64,000 nucleotides of DNA, taken from positions 1,805,501 through 1,869,500 of the forward strand of contig OU015661.1 of NCBI GenBank assembly GCA_907165275.2, in the 5' to 3' direction. The notes under the pieces are model-generated. The model was not told the origin of the DNA. It made no database searches and saw nothing but the letters and a program-made list of their open reading frames with translations. The translations under genes were made by a program, and so were the position numbers. The stretch comes from Zygaena filipendulae (Eukaryota; Arthropoda; Insecta; Lepidoptera; Zygaenidae). Every line of letters begins with the position of its first letter. The first letter of the stretch is position 1. Positions 22,170 through 35,041 of the stretch are shown here, one piece after another.

Positions 22170-25027
22170 ACTATTTTTTTCTATCGCTCTTTCCGATAAG
22201 ATATCGATAGGGGTTTGAACCCATGATATCCGGCGAGAAAGGCAGCGTTCATTCCGAAACGCTTCTAATTCGTCTCATATCATTCATCACAGCAAGAAAG
22301 GACGCCAACAAAAGTTCAATGGAACTATAAAATAGAACAGGATTACAAACCGCTATTTTGGTCTTGATTGATGATGCTTTCAAGTTGGCCACGGCATGCG
22401 CGCCGTTACTCGGAAGGTATTCAAGCCCTTCATAGCTAAGTACATGCCATCTAGGGCCGCACTCCAGTCAGGTTTTCTTGTTGACACCACGTGACAAGAG
22501 GCGAGTCGTGCTCAAGTAACTTTTTATTCACGCACCAACGACCTAGGAGGCGCGTGCGTCCAAGAATATAATCGAATCTTTACTCATTAAGAGCGAATTG
22601 TGGAAAAAATAAACATGGTCCTTCGAGCCGGATATCACAAGAACTCGTAGCATAAAAAGATGTACAAAAGGAACAAAACCTATCGTATACCGCACAAAGG
22701 CAATACCGATATAACTTTTAGAGTATATTATGGTACAGTGGTTAAAAATAAACCATAACATCACAGCGAGCGGCGCCTTTGCAAGCATGCGTCATCGGCA
22801 CCGCTGCGGACAACTTGAGGAGCGGAGCGAGTAGCGTTTCAGATTGTTTCCTAAATTAAGCAACATATTGTGTCTTTGGGCATCAGGGTTAAATAAAAGG
22901 ATACTTTTATCCCGGAACTGCCCCGGGGACCTCCGGATTTAAATATTTAAAAAGAGTTTTGACATTGTTGAAGTACAATAATTGGATGAAACAAAAAGCG
23001 TGGAGTCTTGGAGGACTCGTGCCCCACGTTTCTGGCTTAGGTTAAACTATTAATAGTAATTGGTGGTGAATTGGTGATGTGATCAAACATCTTCTATAGT
23101 AACTGATACTCGTATTATAAAGAAGGAAAACTTGTTTCCTTGTATGTAGGAACTGAAAATACTAAATTATACAAAAGAAACAATGTCCCTGAATAATAAA
23201 AAGGATAACAGGAAGGGCTTTATTTTGTTTGTCCTTTTAAATTCATTAATTAAAATAATATCTGCTTAATAACGAATTAGTAACGCGATGATGTCATTCA
23301 AACATACAGTTCTAGGTTGTTCTGACCACAATAATGCATTTACAGCAAAACAAACTATCTTGTTTATTAGCAACAGCCAAATACTAAACGCGAGGCCGTT
23401 CGCCATAACGCTGATTTATTATGAAGCAAAGCGAATGCATTGGTCATACGAAGCACGGAGTGCACTTCCTTCCTACCTTCTTGGAATAGAATGCCACTGA
23501 AGCTAAAACCGAAAACAACTGAGAGTTAATTATAATTATTTTATTTTATTTATCGAATTTAGTTACTCGTATAAATATATAATAAAAAAATGCGTGGTGT
23601 CGTAGAATACTTGGTTAGAGCGAAGTTTTTGCCATATTAAACTGAGTCGTTTATGTCCGTCATGCGTGAAAAAAGACAAAAAAAGAAAAAAACTCATTTC
23701 GAGAAAATGATAGTTGCTTAGATTTTCCGTAGAGCAGTCTCGTATGACTGTGACCGTGACGGAAAATAAATTTTTACTCCCATCTGTACCGTGCGGAACT
23801 TCATTCTAAAAATAACTTTTGTAAAATTCACATCAGATTCTACCCAAACTTTTATGGGAGGAGATAAACTTTAAGCGAAAGCGTGATTCGTTCACAAGGC
23901 CATTATTCTACGAATCAAATAAGCTTATTTCGGTTCACAAGCCTATTTTTAGTAAAAGTCGTGACGATTTTTTTTTCTTCCCACCGTCGCGTCGTGGCCA
24001 AAGTTGTTTTCTTGTAAAAAAATACAAAGAATTTTTTTTAAAAGCATCAGTTAAGGAACTACTTTATAGTACTATATTATACTACATTTTCTAAGCCGAC
24101 CTTGATCCGATCATGGCTATGCAATTGCATGCAAAGCGGTAGCTGGTACTAGTTCGTGAGGTAGCATTGATATATTATGTGAGGTAGGCATAGAATAGGC
24201 GATAGTGAAACAAGGCTATCGAGGAGCACAGTTAGGCAACACAGGCATTGATGCATACGACGGTAGTGGTTATATTATACTCTTTGCATAGGACACTCAA
24301 CAAACAGAACGTTATGCAAGTGACCAACCATGCTGAGTCACCGCGCCGTATTTACTACTTAGGAATACTATTTATTATTTATTGTACAAAATGTACAAAG
24401 TAATTGGTTTTAATTATTTTAACAATTAAAAACAATAAAATATTAACCAGTTTCATCAAGTTGAAATGGCTGAACGACCGTCAACTAATGCGCTGATTTT
24501 AGAAACCATTAGAGAAACTGAGCAAGCAAAAGTTCGAATTTTTTTTAATAAAATATGTAGGTACTTAAAAACAAAGGAAAAAGACATTCAAATTTTAGGG
24601 GTTCTAAACGATATTTGATAACTGCTTTGATAACCACATCACAGAACGTAATACTGGATAAAAATAGTAAAATGACCAAGTACATATTTAGCAAAACAGT
24701 GGTACTTAGATATAAAAAGAGCGTAAAAATCGACATCGTTAATTGCATTCAAACCGATACATATGTATACATACGAATCAATAGTAAAAGTACAGCAAAT
24801 TTTTTACAATCATTCCACCGGGTGTGTGTTATCGGTCAATATAGTGTGTCGAATATTGACTCAGTTGTAGTTTTTGTTTGACGTCATGCGAGCTACACGC
24901 GTGCAAAATTCGCTTCGACATTGACTGGTACTCAATAGCTAGATTGACCTCCGACTTGCATTTACTCCGACGACATTCTACATTAAATTTATTATTTTAC
25001 ATTTATAGATTATAATTATTAAAACAA
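22170..25027. other. Intronic DNA with one Helitron scrap
   Basis: Only a short piece with ACTTTTATCCCGGAACTG (about 22895..22940) is recognisable as Helitron-derived. No other element ends were found. ORFs at 22543..22788, 23288..23500 and 24545..24881 look random. Confidence 0.35.
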
Positions 25028-25230
25028 CTAGCCGTTCCCTGCGGTTTCACCCGCGTCGATTTCAGAGGTCCCGCGGGAAGAGCGGGATCAAAAGTGTGCC
25101 TTATGTCCTTTTCTGTACGCCTGACAACTTGTATTTGTGCAAAATTCCAAAATGATCGGTTGAGTAGTGCAGGCATGAAAACGTAACAAACAAACGAACA
25201 AATTAACATATGCATTCTTATTAGTAAGGA
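25028..25230 (-). mobile_element. Helitron-like element, complete
   Basis: CTAG at 25028 preceded by A; 5' end ATTCTTATTAGTAAGGA. Body includes GATCGGTTGAGTAGTGCAGG. Confidence 0.8.
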
Positions 25231-25659
25231 TAAGGATGTACAGTCTTAATTAATTTTATTTCTTATTATGCGATTAATTTTTAGTAAGGATGTCTTAATT
25301 AATTAATTTTTTTACTTATTTAATCTGGATCCTCCATCAAATTTATAATTTTATGCTACTATGTATCATGAATCATGATGTAACGACTAACGACATCACG
25401 CACCAAATCAAATCCAAGATATGAAAATTAGGAAAAAAATAATACTGGGATAAAAATATTAATACAGAAACACTTTCGTTCAAAAATGTTAAAAGAAACC
25501 AAAATAGGAGGATAGCATATAAGAATGTGGTTTTTCCATGGCCGAAACTATTTTCGAATAATTATTTTTACTGTATTTTACTTACTTTTTATAACAGCAA
25601 ATAATTCCTACGGATCAGAAAATTTCAGGTTTCCCTCTATTTAATAGAGGAAAAAGGAG

Positions 25660-25718
25660 AAGCCACTAATATTTACCTTCCTAATAGAGTCTATTCGGAA
25701 GGTAAATATTAGTGGCTT
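25660..25718. repeat. Perfect 22-bp inverted repeat (hairpin)
   Basis: AAGCCACTAATATTTACCTT and its inverse are separated by 15 bp. A smaller palindrome CCTCTATTTAATAGAGG lies just to the left at 25634..25650. Confidence 0.7.
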
Positions 25719-25820
25719 GTTAAATATTTGGTTTCAGATATCGGAACATTATGTATGTATGGGAAGCAAAAATTATCCTTATAACAAGTTTTTAGTTTCC
25801 TATTAATAGAACAAGCGCAA

Positions 25821-26060
25821 ATACACACATCAAAAGTGTCTAGGGATCAAGTACATTTTTTGCTATAAAAAGAAACCCAATAAATTTAAATCTAATCTAA
25901 TTTTAATGACAGTTATGTTTTAAATTTTAAACAAAATTTGAATAAAATTCAATTTCATTAAAAAGTTTCAATAAGAATCCAGAAAAGTTACAATAATAAT
26001 TCCGATTTGCGGCAATTCTCTAATATGTACTTGATCCCTAGACACTTTTGATGTGTGTAT
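25821..26060. mobile_element. Palindromic MITE, 36-bp perfect TIRs
   Basis: ATACACACATCAAAAGTGTC at the left end; the arms 25821..25856 and 26025..26060 are exact inverses. 240 bp, AT-rich centre, non-coding. Confidence 0.82.
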
Positions 26061-26160
26061 AAATATCGCTAAGCTCAATAATTTTGTGGACCAGTTTTAC
26101 TATAGTCGAACAAACCGCATCGCCCGAACTTTACAATTAAGTGTTTTTCGAATAAGAAAC

Positions 26161-26248
26161 TTACGGCCGCACTCAGAGTCGTTTTAATTAATTAATTATT
26201 GTAAGTAAAGATATTTGAAACAACAACGACTCTTGAGTGCAGCCGTTA
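26161..26248. mobile_element. MITE of the GGCCGCACTCAGAGTCG family, short
   Basis: TTACGGCCGCACTCAGAGTC and its near-inverse (GACTCTTGAGTGCAGCCGTTA) enclose AT-rich DNA. A long member is at 62517..62755. Confidence 0.7.
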
Positions 26249-26569
26249 GTTTCATAGATGAATCAAATTAAACAGATATTGAATTTGCTATTGAAGCTAT
26301 CTGTCTCTCTTTCTCTCACTCACTTCAAACGATGTAGACGATCTATTTTATAAATTGCTTCCACTTGTCCAGTGATACTCGTACATTTAACTGGTACACT
26401 CTGTGACTAAACTGCAGCTGCTAAATGAATACGACCTTAGACTGAAAAAATTGATGTCCTCAAGTCCGTCAAATGAATGAATTACTTTGGTGGGCACCAC
26501 AATTAATAGGACCACCAAAAATGGCTCCAGAGAGTGGCCTTATCACTGTAAAGCGATCTCTTCCAGGAT

Positions 26570-26720
26570 GAAATGAAATAAACTTTATTCATTACGACAA
26601 CCGTTAATATGCAATAACAAAAAGAAGCACAACCAGCGTGTCGCAACAAAAAGGTAACCAGCTCAGCATAAGTCGGGAACCGGGGGGCCCGAAGCTGATC
26701 TTCCGCTAGTGCCACTCTAT
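26570..26720 (-). mobile_element. Probable LINE 3' end
   Basis: The minus strand ends AATAAAGTTTATTTCATTTC after GC-rich sequence (CGGGCCCCCCGGTTCCCGAC), the usual look of a truncated LINE tail with polyadenylation word. No catalytic domain remains, so the clade is unknown. Confidence 0.4.
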
Positions 26721-27559
26721 CAGGATACCGGATAGAGTATAGAAATATGATCATGCGGACTTTTTTGATCGGTGTGTTGATCAATGTTGATCTCAAGCCT
26801 TATGATGCGATCGAGGTTTAGACAAAAGTATCCAAAAGGCAGAAGTTCTCGTAAGCGTGGAGCCTTTGATCGAATTCAGCCGTCGTTTTTATTTACATAA
26901 TATTATTAGTAGGCGAACTTGGGGTTGCACCAATCACGACAATCTGACTAAAACAATAACAATAATTCGCATCGAAAATTTCAATAAACCAACCGAAAGC
27001 GTGACGAATGCCGTTCATATTGTTTGGATTTGTCAGTGGCATGCGCACACGCTATGTCACATGCAAAATAATGCCCATTCATAAGCGGATTTATGTCATC
27101 ATTACAGGATGGAAATCAAGTCGTCCATCGTCACGCCACCCCATTGTGTTATAGAATAGCGCCGGAGTTTTGTTATATAGAACTAATAGACACGTCCACG
27201 ATTGTGTCGCTCATAAACACGACACACTTGCGTGCACTTTTACATCATCCGCGGAAAATTGCGCGTTTTCTAATCACGCGGGGTGATTAGCGACACGCCA
27301 AACGTGTTATAATGAATGAATAGGAATCAACGTTCTATTGTGATTTGTGGAATTATCCGAGTTTCCACTTCTATATGTCGCATAGTGTGTTTTATTTGAA
27401 TCTAGCTTAGCCGCATGTTCCCTTTTGAACCACTTAGGAGTTCTATTCTTAGTGCTAAACGAAAGTCATCTTCTAATCAAGTTTCTAGGAAATCCAGTGA
27501 TTTACGTTGGGCGTACGTATACGTTGTCAATTTAGTCAGTTAGAACATGTTATTTTATA

Positions 27560-27833
27560 ATATAAATATGAATGTATGTTTGTTTGTTTGTTATGCTTTT
27601 CAGCCTTATTAACTACTCAACCAATCGTCATTACAAGATTTTAGGGCCATTCCTAGGAAGAGAAGTACATTTAGCAGCAGAAATATGTTAACATTTTGAC
27701 GGTCACTGAATCTTATTGCAATAGGAATAAGGTTCAAAGACTGACCAAAGTGATTACGTATTGATGCTGCTGACTGCCGTTTGTTTGCACTGACTCCGAA
27801 ATTAGCGCGAGTGAAACCGCGGGGAACAGCTAG
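27560..27833 (+). mobile_element. Helitron-like element with divergent middle
   Basis: 5' part with TGAATGTATGTTTGTTTGTT, 3' part GCGCGAGTGAAACCGCGGGG and CAGCTAG at 27833. The middle (27640..27780) does not match the family and may be an insertion. Confidence 0.65.
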
Positions 27834-27929
27834 TGCCTAGTACTATTATATTTGATACTATTCAATCTTGCAACTAAATACCATAGATTTTACAGTACAG
27901 TTCAGGAAATAACAAAACTTTCACAGACA

Positions 27930-28188
27930 AATAATCCACTACACAACACACAGATCTACTTGATCCCACACTAAGCTATAAGCTTGTGTCGTGGAAACCA
28001 AGCAAACGTGGTATATACTACACATATATGTATATTATACTAAAGATATATATGTATATATACACACCCAGACTGGAAAATGGAACCCTGTGTTCATCAC
28101 ACAAAGTCCACCCCCACCGGGAATCGAACCCGGAACCTCTTGATTAGCGGGCAGGCATGGTGACCATTGCGCCAATCGGGTCGTCAAA
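27930..28188 (-). mobile_element. tRNA-derived SINE, copy 1
   Basis: The minus strand starts with a tRNA-like head (CCCGATTGGCGCAATGGTCA as A-box region, GGGTTCGATTCCCG as B box) followed by a common body (TTTGCTTGGTTTCCACGACA, GATCTGTGTGTTGTG) and a short ATT tail. Pol III-type retroposon. Copies at 41144, 43506 and, head lost, 36521. Confidence 0.85.
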
Positions 28189-28473
28189 CAGTGACATGTT
28201 TCCAGCGTAACTTACAACAACAGGAGGATATTGATAACGACTGGGCACAGTACCTACTCGCAACAGTCGGTGCATTACAGACTTGGAACTCTTCAGTGTG
28301 GTGTCTCCGCCACATGTGTCGCAATATCCGCAGTAGCCTGCCACCACTCGCCGCCAGACGGCCGACATAAAACGACGAAAACCACACAACCGAATGAACT
28401 ATCCGATTGCAGGGAGCCACGTCGGCATCAGACGTCCGACGTTGTGACTTGTGAATATGGAAAAAGAATTGTT

Positions 28474-28809
28474 CCAATGGGCATGTTGACTAATTTTTAT
28501 TTTTTAGTCCGTCTTGTAGATTATTAAAAAATATTGGACACGTATTTTTTATTTTTTTACCTAATCAAAAAATAACGGCGATATATTGAGTTGAAATTTC
28601 GCGTGACGTCACTATTCTGACAGTTTGTATGGCGGTTTTAGCGGTTAGTGACGTCACGACCCCCTCACCCCAAACTTTAATGCGCTTTATTTCTGTATAT
28701 TTTAATTTATTTGAAAAAGCAAAAAAATACGTGTCTATTGTTTTATTATTTTCTAACTGACGGACTAATTAGAATTATGATTTTCAAAAGTAGTCCACAT
28801 CCCTATTGG
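28474..28809 (+). mobile_element. MITE family M (CRE-bearing), complete
   Basis: Imperfect TIRs CCAATGGGCATGTTGACTAA and the inverse of ACTACTTTTGAAAATCA...CCAATAGGG. The body has AAATAACGGCGATATATTGA and two TGACGTCA octamers (28604..28611 and 28649..28656). Copies at 31667..31890 and 51199..51507; fragment at 50180..50325. Confidence 0.8.
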
Positions 28810-28925
28810 CCAAGTTGACCATAAGATCGTTAACGCATAGAAAACTAAGGAACGAATCGTCATGTCACGTGGTCACAAAAAATTTAAGTTTTTCTTGGTG
28901 CATCATAGACTTGGCTAAGGGGGCT
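28806..28925. mobile_element. MITE family C, short copy abutting family M
   Basis: CCAAGTTGACCATAAGATCG through CATGTCACGTGGTCAC, ending ACTTGGCTAAGGGGG. It begins within the last bases of the preceding MITE. Confidence 0.7.
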
Positions 28926-29203
28926 GTTTGCTCTTAGAATTCATTAAAACAACTGTTCTGGTATTATGAATATAATATGAAATTCTCTAAACAGCTATAT
29001 CTGTCCACACAGACATATTTAAGTATGTTATTTCAAAAAATTAGGAAGACGTAATTCGTTTGGTATCAGATAAACAATTTGAATGAATTCATTCAACGAA
29101 TCGCTTGTTCTGTCTTACTTCATATTTTATCATTGACGCACTTCGATTCAACTCTATTGCTATACGCTGTCAAACAACAAATAACGAGTTTCATTATTAT
29201 ACA

Positions 29204-29590
29204 AGCTGTCCCCCGCGGTTTCACCCGCGGTAATTTCGGAGTTCTCGCGGGAATTCCAGGATAAACTATAGATATAAACCTTCCTCATGAATCACTCTAT
29301 CTATTTGTGAAAACGGCATGAAAATCCGTTCAGTAGTTTTTGAATTTATCGCGAACAAACAGCGGAAACTAATTCATTTTCAACCGCGTTAATTTCGGAG
29401 ATCCTATGGAAGCTACGAGATAAAAAGTGACCTATATGCTTAGATTAAAACAAAACTATACATATGTCACTCAGGAACACTGTAGCTTCCTATAAGCGAA
29501 GAAATTTTTAAAATCGGTTCAATAGTTTTGGAGTTTATCCATACAAACATACAAAAAACAAAATCTCTATACACAATATTAGTATAGAAA
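29204..29590 (-). mobile_element. Two tandem Helitron-like copies
   Basis: First copy: AAGCTGTCCCCCGCGGTTTC through AACAAACAGCGGAAAC. Second starts again with TTTCAACCGCGTTAATTTCG and ends near CACAATATTAGTATAG. The terminal CTAG of the first is mutated to CAAG. Confidence 0.7.
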
Positions 29591-29609
29591 GCAGTGAAAC
29601 ATTTAAGAC

Positions 29610-29770
29610 AAACATCGAAACGAACGGGGCACACACAGCTGACTCTCAGGCGTGCAAGCGAGCGGGGCGATGACGTCATCGTGTTGCCCACATGTGGCCG
29701 CCAAGCCGCGACCTTTGTCTTGCACGACTGTGGCCTGCACCCTTACATGGGCGGTCAATAAAGAAATACG
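29610..29770. promoter_or_regulatory. GC-rich intronic island with perfect CRE palindrome
   Basis: Unique GC-rich stretch in an AT-rich intron. It contains CGATGACGTCATCG (29668..29681), a 14-bp perfect palindrome centred on the CRE/ATF octamer. No TE similarity was recognised. Candidate enhancer; inference only. Confidence 0.3.
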
Positions 29771-30329
29771 ATCAGCAAAACTTGATTCCTGAGCGCATCG
29801 CTACATTAACATTATTAACAAAATTTATTTCAAGCTTAAACTCGTGCATCCATCAGTCGAGTGAGGGCCAATTCTGCTCATACAAAACAAAAACCGCACC
29901 ACTTCTACATCTATAAGGGTCTCCATTAATATACCTAAGTTTAACTCAAACCACAAGAGAATCGTCACACACAATTCGTAGCGTACCGCATTCGCTGGTG
30001 GTGTCATAAATCAAAACGCGTACCTATCCTAATTCCAAAGGCATTTACCCAGCGAAAAGGCATGTCACGACATTTAGGTATGCTTGGACCGTAAAAAAAA
30101 ACAACGTGAATTTTTCCTCGCGTTCATAGGGAAAAAATGCGGCGAATCGATAAGCCAAATGACTAATGAGCCATAACAAGGTAGGTATATATATCTATAC
30201 GTATATATAGGAGAAACATTGAACCTAAATATCATACAATATATACGAATTACGAACATTATCCTTCAGGGAAAGAATTATTTGGTAATAAAAATCAGAC
30301 TTTAAATACCAAGCTTTTTTTAGATTTTT

Positions 30330-30506
30330 TTTTTGAAACTTGGAGGGTGTGTTCTTCTTTGTATGACGTAGGCATCCGATCAGAAAGGATTTTTGAAAAT
30401 TCAAATTTCAAACCCTAAAGGGATGAAAAGGGGTTGCAAAGTTAGTATGGAATAGTTCCGGGAGAACTTCGAAATTACCGCGGGTGAAACCGCGCGGGAC
30501 AACTAG
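30330..30506 (+). mobile_element. Helitron-like element, second subfamily
   Basis: Contains GGATGAAAAGGGGTTGCAAA and ends CGCGGGTGAAACCGCGCG, CTAG at 30506. Same subfamily as 19571..19813. A related internal scrap continues at about 30580..30670. Confidence 0.75.
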
Positions 30507-30671
30507 TAATCATATAAAAATTATGTCACTCTGACGTCACGTCTGATTCTTTAACGTAGGTACCTAATACAAAAGGATTTTTAGAAAATACACCTTTAAG
30601 AGGGTAAAACTAAAATGGGGGTGAAAGATTGTATGGAAGTATAACGTTAGTTTTGAAGTTGAGTCATGGAA

Positions 30672-31666
30672 AACGGTAGGGGAGTCATAATCAAAAAACG
30701 TGTATTTAAATTATTTTTGTAATTCGACCCTAAAGTGAAACCTGTGTATAGATTACAAACGTATTCACGACTCACGACTACAATAGCAAGTGATAGTGAT
30801 GATCATTGGCTCAACTTACTACAGTCGCGAAATGAATGATCATTATTAATGAAGCTTGGTATAATAACGCACGTCTTCATTTACCATAATATTATGGCCT
30901 CTTTCATCATAATCAATAGTCACCACACAATCACAAAACAAAAATAACATGGTACGTAGTTATAATCTCGGTGCGCGACGAAGCGGACACAGATAGAGCT
31001 GCAATGGCCTCCACCATGCCTGTAGGTAGTTAGTAGGTAGTACATGGCATTTACGTTATCTATAACATATAAATAACTACTAACATTACAAAGAGGAAAA
31101 AAAATCGTTTGTTTCTGGGGATAATAACTATACCCAATTAAAACATTATAAACTTGTTTGTAATTACTGCCATGTGCTGTGGAATTTTGTTGAATGAAAA
31201 AATAAAATAAAATAAAATGAAAAATAAAACAATATTTCACTGCGAGGAAGCTAAATTATTATCCTTTAGTAAAACACTTTTAACTAAACGAGCGCAAAAG
31301 TGCAGGGGTTTTATTTTTGAATCCTCCACACAGCACTTGAACGGAGCCGCGGCAACAGTTAGTCCGTCATGATAATAATAATTATAACAATACATACCAT
31401 AATATGTAAAACAATAATTTACGTGTCATGTACTCACTTATCGGTTGAACAATCCAAATAGAAATAATGTTTAGTTAAACATGATTTTAAGTTAAGTCGG
31501 TTAAAAAGTTGGTAACTATGTTGTAAACGAATAATGCCAAAGCATAACGAGTTGCTATCCTTCTAATTATCTCAACGGTTGAGGTGTTGTGCTACCGTCA
31601 GCTGATACCGTAGCTTCATCAGCTGGTCGTCTATCTATCTTATTTCATCACCTAACGCCTAAGCAT
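30672..31666. other. Intronic DNA, no recognised element
   Basis: AT-rich. The 106-codon minus ORF at 30920..31240 is made largely of ATTTT-type simple sequence and is not considered a gene. Confidence 0.35.
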
Positions 31667-31890
31667 ATGGGCTTGTCAACCAAATGTTAGTTTTAAGTCC
31701 GTCTTGTATAATAGATTAATAAAAAATATTGAACATGTACTTTGTCATTATTTACGTAATCAAAAAATAACGGCGACACATTAAGTCGAAATGTCGCGTG
31801 ACGTCACAACGTGCTGTAAACTGTAGCATTGTTACTAGTTTATTAATCTATTAATCTACAAGACAGACTAAACAGAATTTTGATTTTCAC
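31667..31890 (+). mobile_element. MITE family M, copy 2
   Basis: AAGTCCGTCTTGTATAATAG, AATCAAAAAATAACGGCGAC, one TGACGTCA (31799..31806) and TAATCTACAAGACAGACTAA at the right. Shorter internally than the copy at 28474. Confidence 0.75.
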
Positions 31891-33440
31891 ACCCCGGAAA
31901 CAAGCCTATTAGGTAGGTAGGTACTACAAAAACGTGAGTTAAATATTATGTATTCCAAAAGACAGGCGTAAGCTTATGTGTAACTACAATGATTAAAATT
32001 CGACAACTCGTAGAAGCACTGAGAAACGTCCCCAAATTCATACTTTCAGTTCGGCGAAGCTAACTGTTGTTCTCTATTTCAATTACTTCCTAAATTGATT
32101 TTTAATCTAACATCTAGTGTGTCATTAACCTCTTTGCAACACTTGTATTGAAAAAACGTGTCTCCTTTCGTTCAATCACCGTATTCAATATTTGTACGTC
32201 AGACACCTTTCGTTGTCGGCGTTGTGACCCCGGATCCCATTGTTATGGAACGTTCACGCTTCCATGAGTACAATGATAACGTGGTCTAGTCTGCCCGTAA
32301 CAAAGTATTCAAATCAAGACTTTGTTTAGAGACGAATGATCTTTGAATAGGCAAGAAAAAGTGGTTTGCCGAACTGAGCGGTCTAAACGAGACGGTTATA
32401 GAATTCTAAACTGTAGTCAACTGGCTGACTGGTAGTCAATAGAGGACCTGTTGATACATATAGCTAAGTATATTCGTAACATTGATCCCGGTTTGCAGCG
32501 TATATTATGTATTACGTCTATATTTGGATGTATTTTAATGTCTGGAACTACTACCACTATTACTAACCGGCGTCACAATATGCAAAACAAAACTTTACGG
32601 TGTAAAGAAGTCGCATAAACAATCATTTTGACAATGTCTAATCGTCTATGAGTGAGTAGCGGGAGCGGGATGGATATGGCTCGACCGCCACCAAAGGGGT
32701 AGCTTCCCGCCGGGCGAGGTGGTATGGGGAACCGCGGCTCCGACTGTAAATCGTCGGAGGTCGTATTTATGCAGCGCAAAGTGAAAACTTCGTTAGTGCG
32801 ATTCGGGATGCGTAGAGGTCGTCACAGGTATATCGTTTTTTTTTTTACAAATCCATCAATATTATCGCAGTGGATGCTTTAGTGTCATAATATGTCATAG
32901 TGGTAAGTCATGCACGATAAATGGTAACCCTCGCAAGGTCTAGGTCGTCATGGTGTACGTGGCGTGTGGCCAAGTGTGTAACAAATAACAATATCTGAGA
33001 TCCAAGTGTGAGAACTAAACTAAGGTTTTATATCACAGACGAGACAATTAACCAGTAACCACATTATGTCAGACGCATACATAACATAACAGTGTTGATG
33101 TTTGATAGCTTTGTTTTTTTAATACTTTATAAACCAGTTACGTAGTAGTCTTTATTTACCGCTTACATGCACGGTAGATAAGTGTCATTTCACCTGTAAC
33201 TTACTACTTACCAGTCGAATGATTCAATGCATTTGTCACATCCTAACTAGTCAGAAGGAATATACGATAGGTACATATATTATTCATCAGTCAGGTATAT
33301 CTATGGTTCTCTTCAATTGCAAGAGCGAACATTTACATAATAATATGTGAATTTTGAGTGTGACGAAAATGTATCCTACTTTAAAAAGTTATTTCAAATG
33401 ACTCATAGAATATTTTACGACTGGATTTCATTTCATCACC
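31891..33440. other. Intronic DNA with a GC-rich patch
   Basis: 32650..32800 is GC-rich (CTTCCCGCCGGGCGAGGTGG, GAACCGCGGCTCCGAC) without TE or exon similarity. Possibly regulatory. The remainder shows nothing. Confidence 0.3.
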
Positions 33441-33452
33441 GTCAAAATGTCA

Positions 33453-33483
33453 GCCGAAAGACGTCCACTGCTGGACATAGGCC
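33453..33483 (+). mobile_element. RTE-type LINE 3' fragment
   Basis: GCCGAAAGACGTCCACTGCT followed by GGACATAGGCC is a very common conserved piece of lepidopteran RTE LINE 3' regions. Only this scrap remains. Confidence 0.55.
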
Positions 33484-34245
33484 ATATTTAAGAAAAAAAA
33501 TAAAAGTTCCAAGCTTTGTATTGTTGTAAATTGTAGATCTCACATCATCAATATACATAATAATAAGTATTCTCGATTGACACAAGATCTCCCAAGACTT
33601 TTAGAGTTCCCGAGGGAGTCCCAATATCCTCGCGAATAGTAACAGCAGCAAGGAACAGCTGGTTAAATTTAGAAAGCGAAAGATCGCACACTGACTGACG
33701 AAATCACGAAAACTTCGTGACCTTCGACGCTGAAATACAGTTGGATTTTATGGAAGAGAAGAAGTCAACTGAGAAAGTAATTTCACAGAGTTCCCGTGGG
33801 AAACATGACTAAAACCGGATGAAACAGTTAGGTAATTATAATTACGAAACGGTGAAAAAATAGCAATAACAATTTTGGAATCTAGAACAAAACAACAGTG
33901 TTTGTAAGCGAATTGAAATATTAAACTCGTCGGGTCACGCCGCGCGGTAATATGAGTTAGCGCGATAAAAACATGATAGGTATTCACGTCGAATCAAATT
34001 CATGCGACCATTTCCTACATCCACGGCCCAGCTGAGTCATTTGCGGCAATTAAGTAGGTACGCGGAGTGACCTTGCGAACGACCACGGCGCGCTTTATTA
34101 CCAACATTATTATTATAGTAATCTCCTCTGCCTGCCTCTGCCACAGCCCACATTACTGTGTGTACTTAGCTTTAGTACTATCGATGATTCGCCACATGAA
34201 CAAGCCCTTCCCCCCCAGTCAAGTTGACAATCTATTATCGCTAAG

Positions 34246-34328
34246 GAGTTTCTTGCGCAGCTTCTTCTCTTCAGCCATAGCATATGGAAGGTGTGAAGGG
34301 CGGATATTTTATGGGTGCTGTCATAATA
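34246..34328. mobile_element. LINE 3'-end-like fragment
   Basis: GAGTTTCTTGCGCAGCTTCT to GGGTGCTGTCATAATAAT; same unit as 4817..4912. Confidence 0.55.
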
Positions 34329-34331
34329 ATT

Positions 34332-34567
34332 GGACGCAGATAAGCAATAACATGTTAACCCACAAAATTAAGTTATTGATTCAGAATGATTTATTGAGAG
34401 TTAGGGAACGTTTTTTAATTACGTGTTTACCTTATTACATTGCATAAATATGTAACTAAATATTGAACATAAAAAATGTTGATACAAAATGGCGCTCCTA
34501 CTTTTAAAACACGATTTACTCAAAATTTCTCCAGTGTGGGTTAACACACTATTGCTTATCTATGTCC
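34332..34567 (+). mobile_element. MITE family B, copy 4
   Basis: Ends GGACGCAGATAAGCAATAAC and TTGCTTATCTATGTCC. 4-bp duplication AATT on both sides (34328..34331 and 34568..34571). Confidence 0.9.
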
Positions 34568-35041
34568 AATTAATAATTGTAATTTTATTGACGTCAAAAA
34601 GAGCAATATTTATGGGCTTTTTTAACTTTAGATGAAATTCGACATTGATTTGGCTAACTATAGAAAAGTAAAGAACGTATTGTCGTGTCTCGTGATCACA
34701 AAAAATCGTCCAAGCAAAACTCCAGTTCAACTTAGCGTAATAAATTTAAGCAAAACTCAGCTGGATTTAAGTATCGATTAACCAAAAAAAAATGCCAAAT
34801 TTGGTTAAGTAGACTAACTTTACCGTTTAGTTTCTATCATGTTTTCTATGATTTTGAATCTACACAAATTACGAATATTATAAAGATGTAAAGGTGGATC
34901 TAAGGGGCAAGCTTCGGAACCGTTGAAACGATTTTTTACTGATTGCTTCCTATCAGTGAGAGACCTATTTGCTATCCTAATACTAAAGATATAAATATAA
35001 TTACTAACAGTATTAAGTAAAAATAAACAAATTTTTAACAA

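Larger units (their letters stand above)
34203..34710. mobile_element. MITE family C fragments split by later insertions
   Basis: CCCAGTCAAGTTGACAATCT at 34213 matches a family C end. Family C interior (TGTCTCGTGATCAC and upstream) resumes at about 34650..34705. Between them lie the LINE-tail unit (34246..34328) and a family B MITE (34332..34567), so the older copy was probably interrupted. Confidence 0.45.

Noticed and set aside
30920..31240. 106-codon minus ORF
   Set aside because: Composed largely of A/T simple sequence; Phe/Tyr/Ile-rich chance frame.
34067..34447. 126-codon plus ORF
   Set aside because: Runs through a LINE-tail unit and a MITE, so it cannot be one gene.
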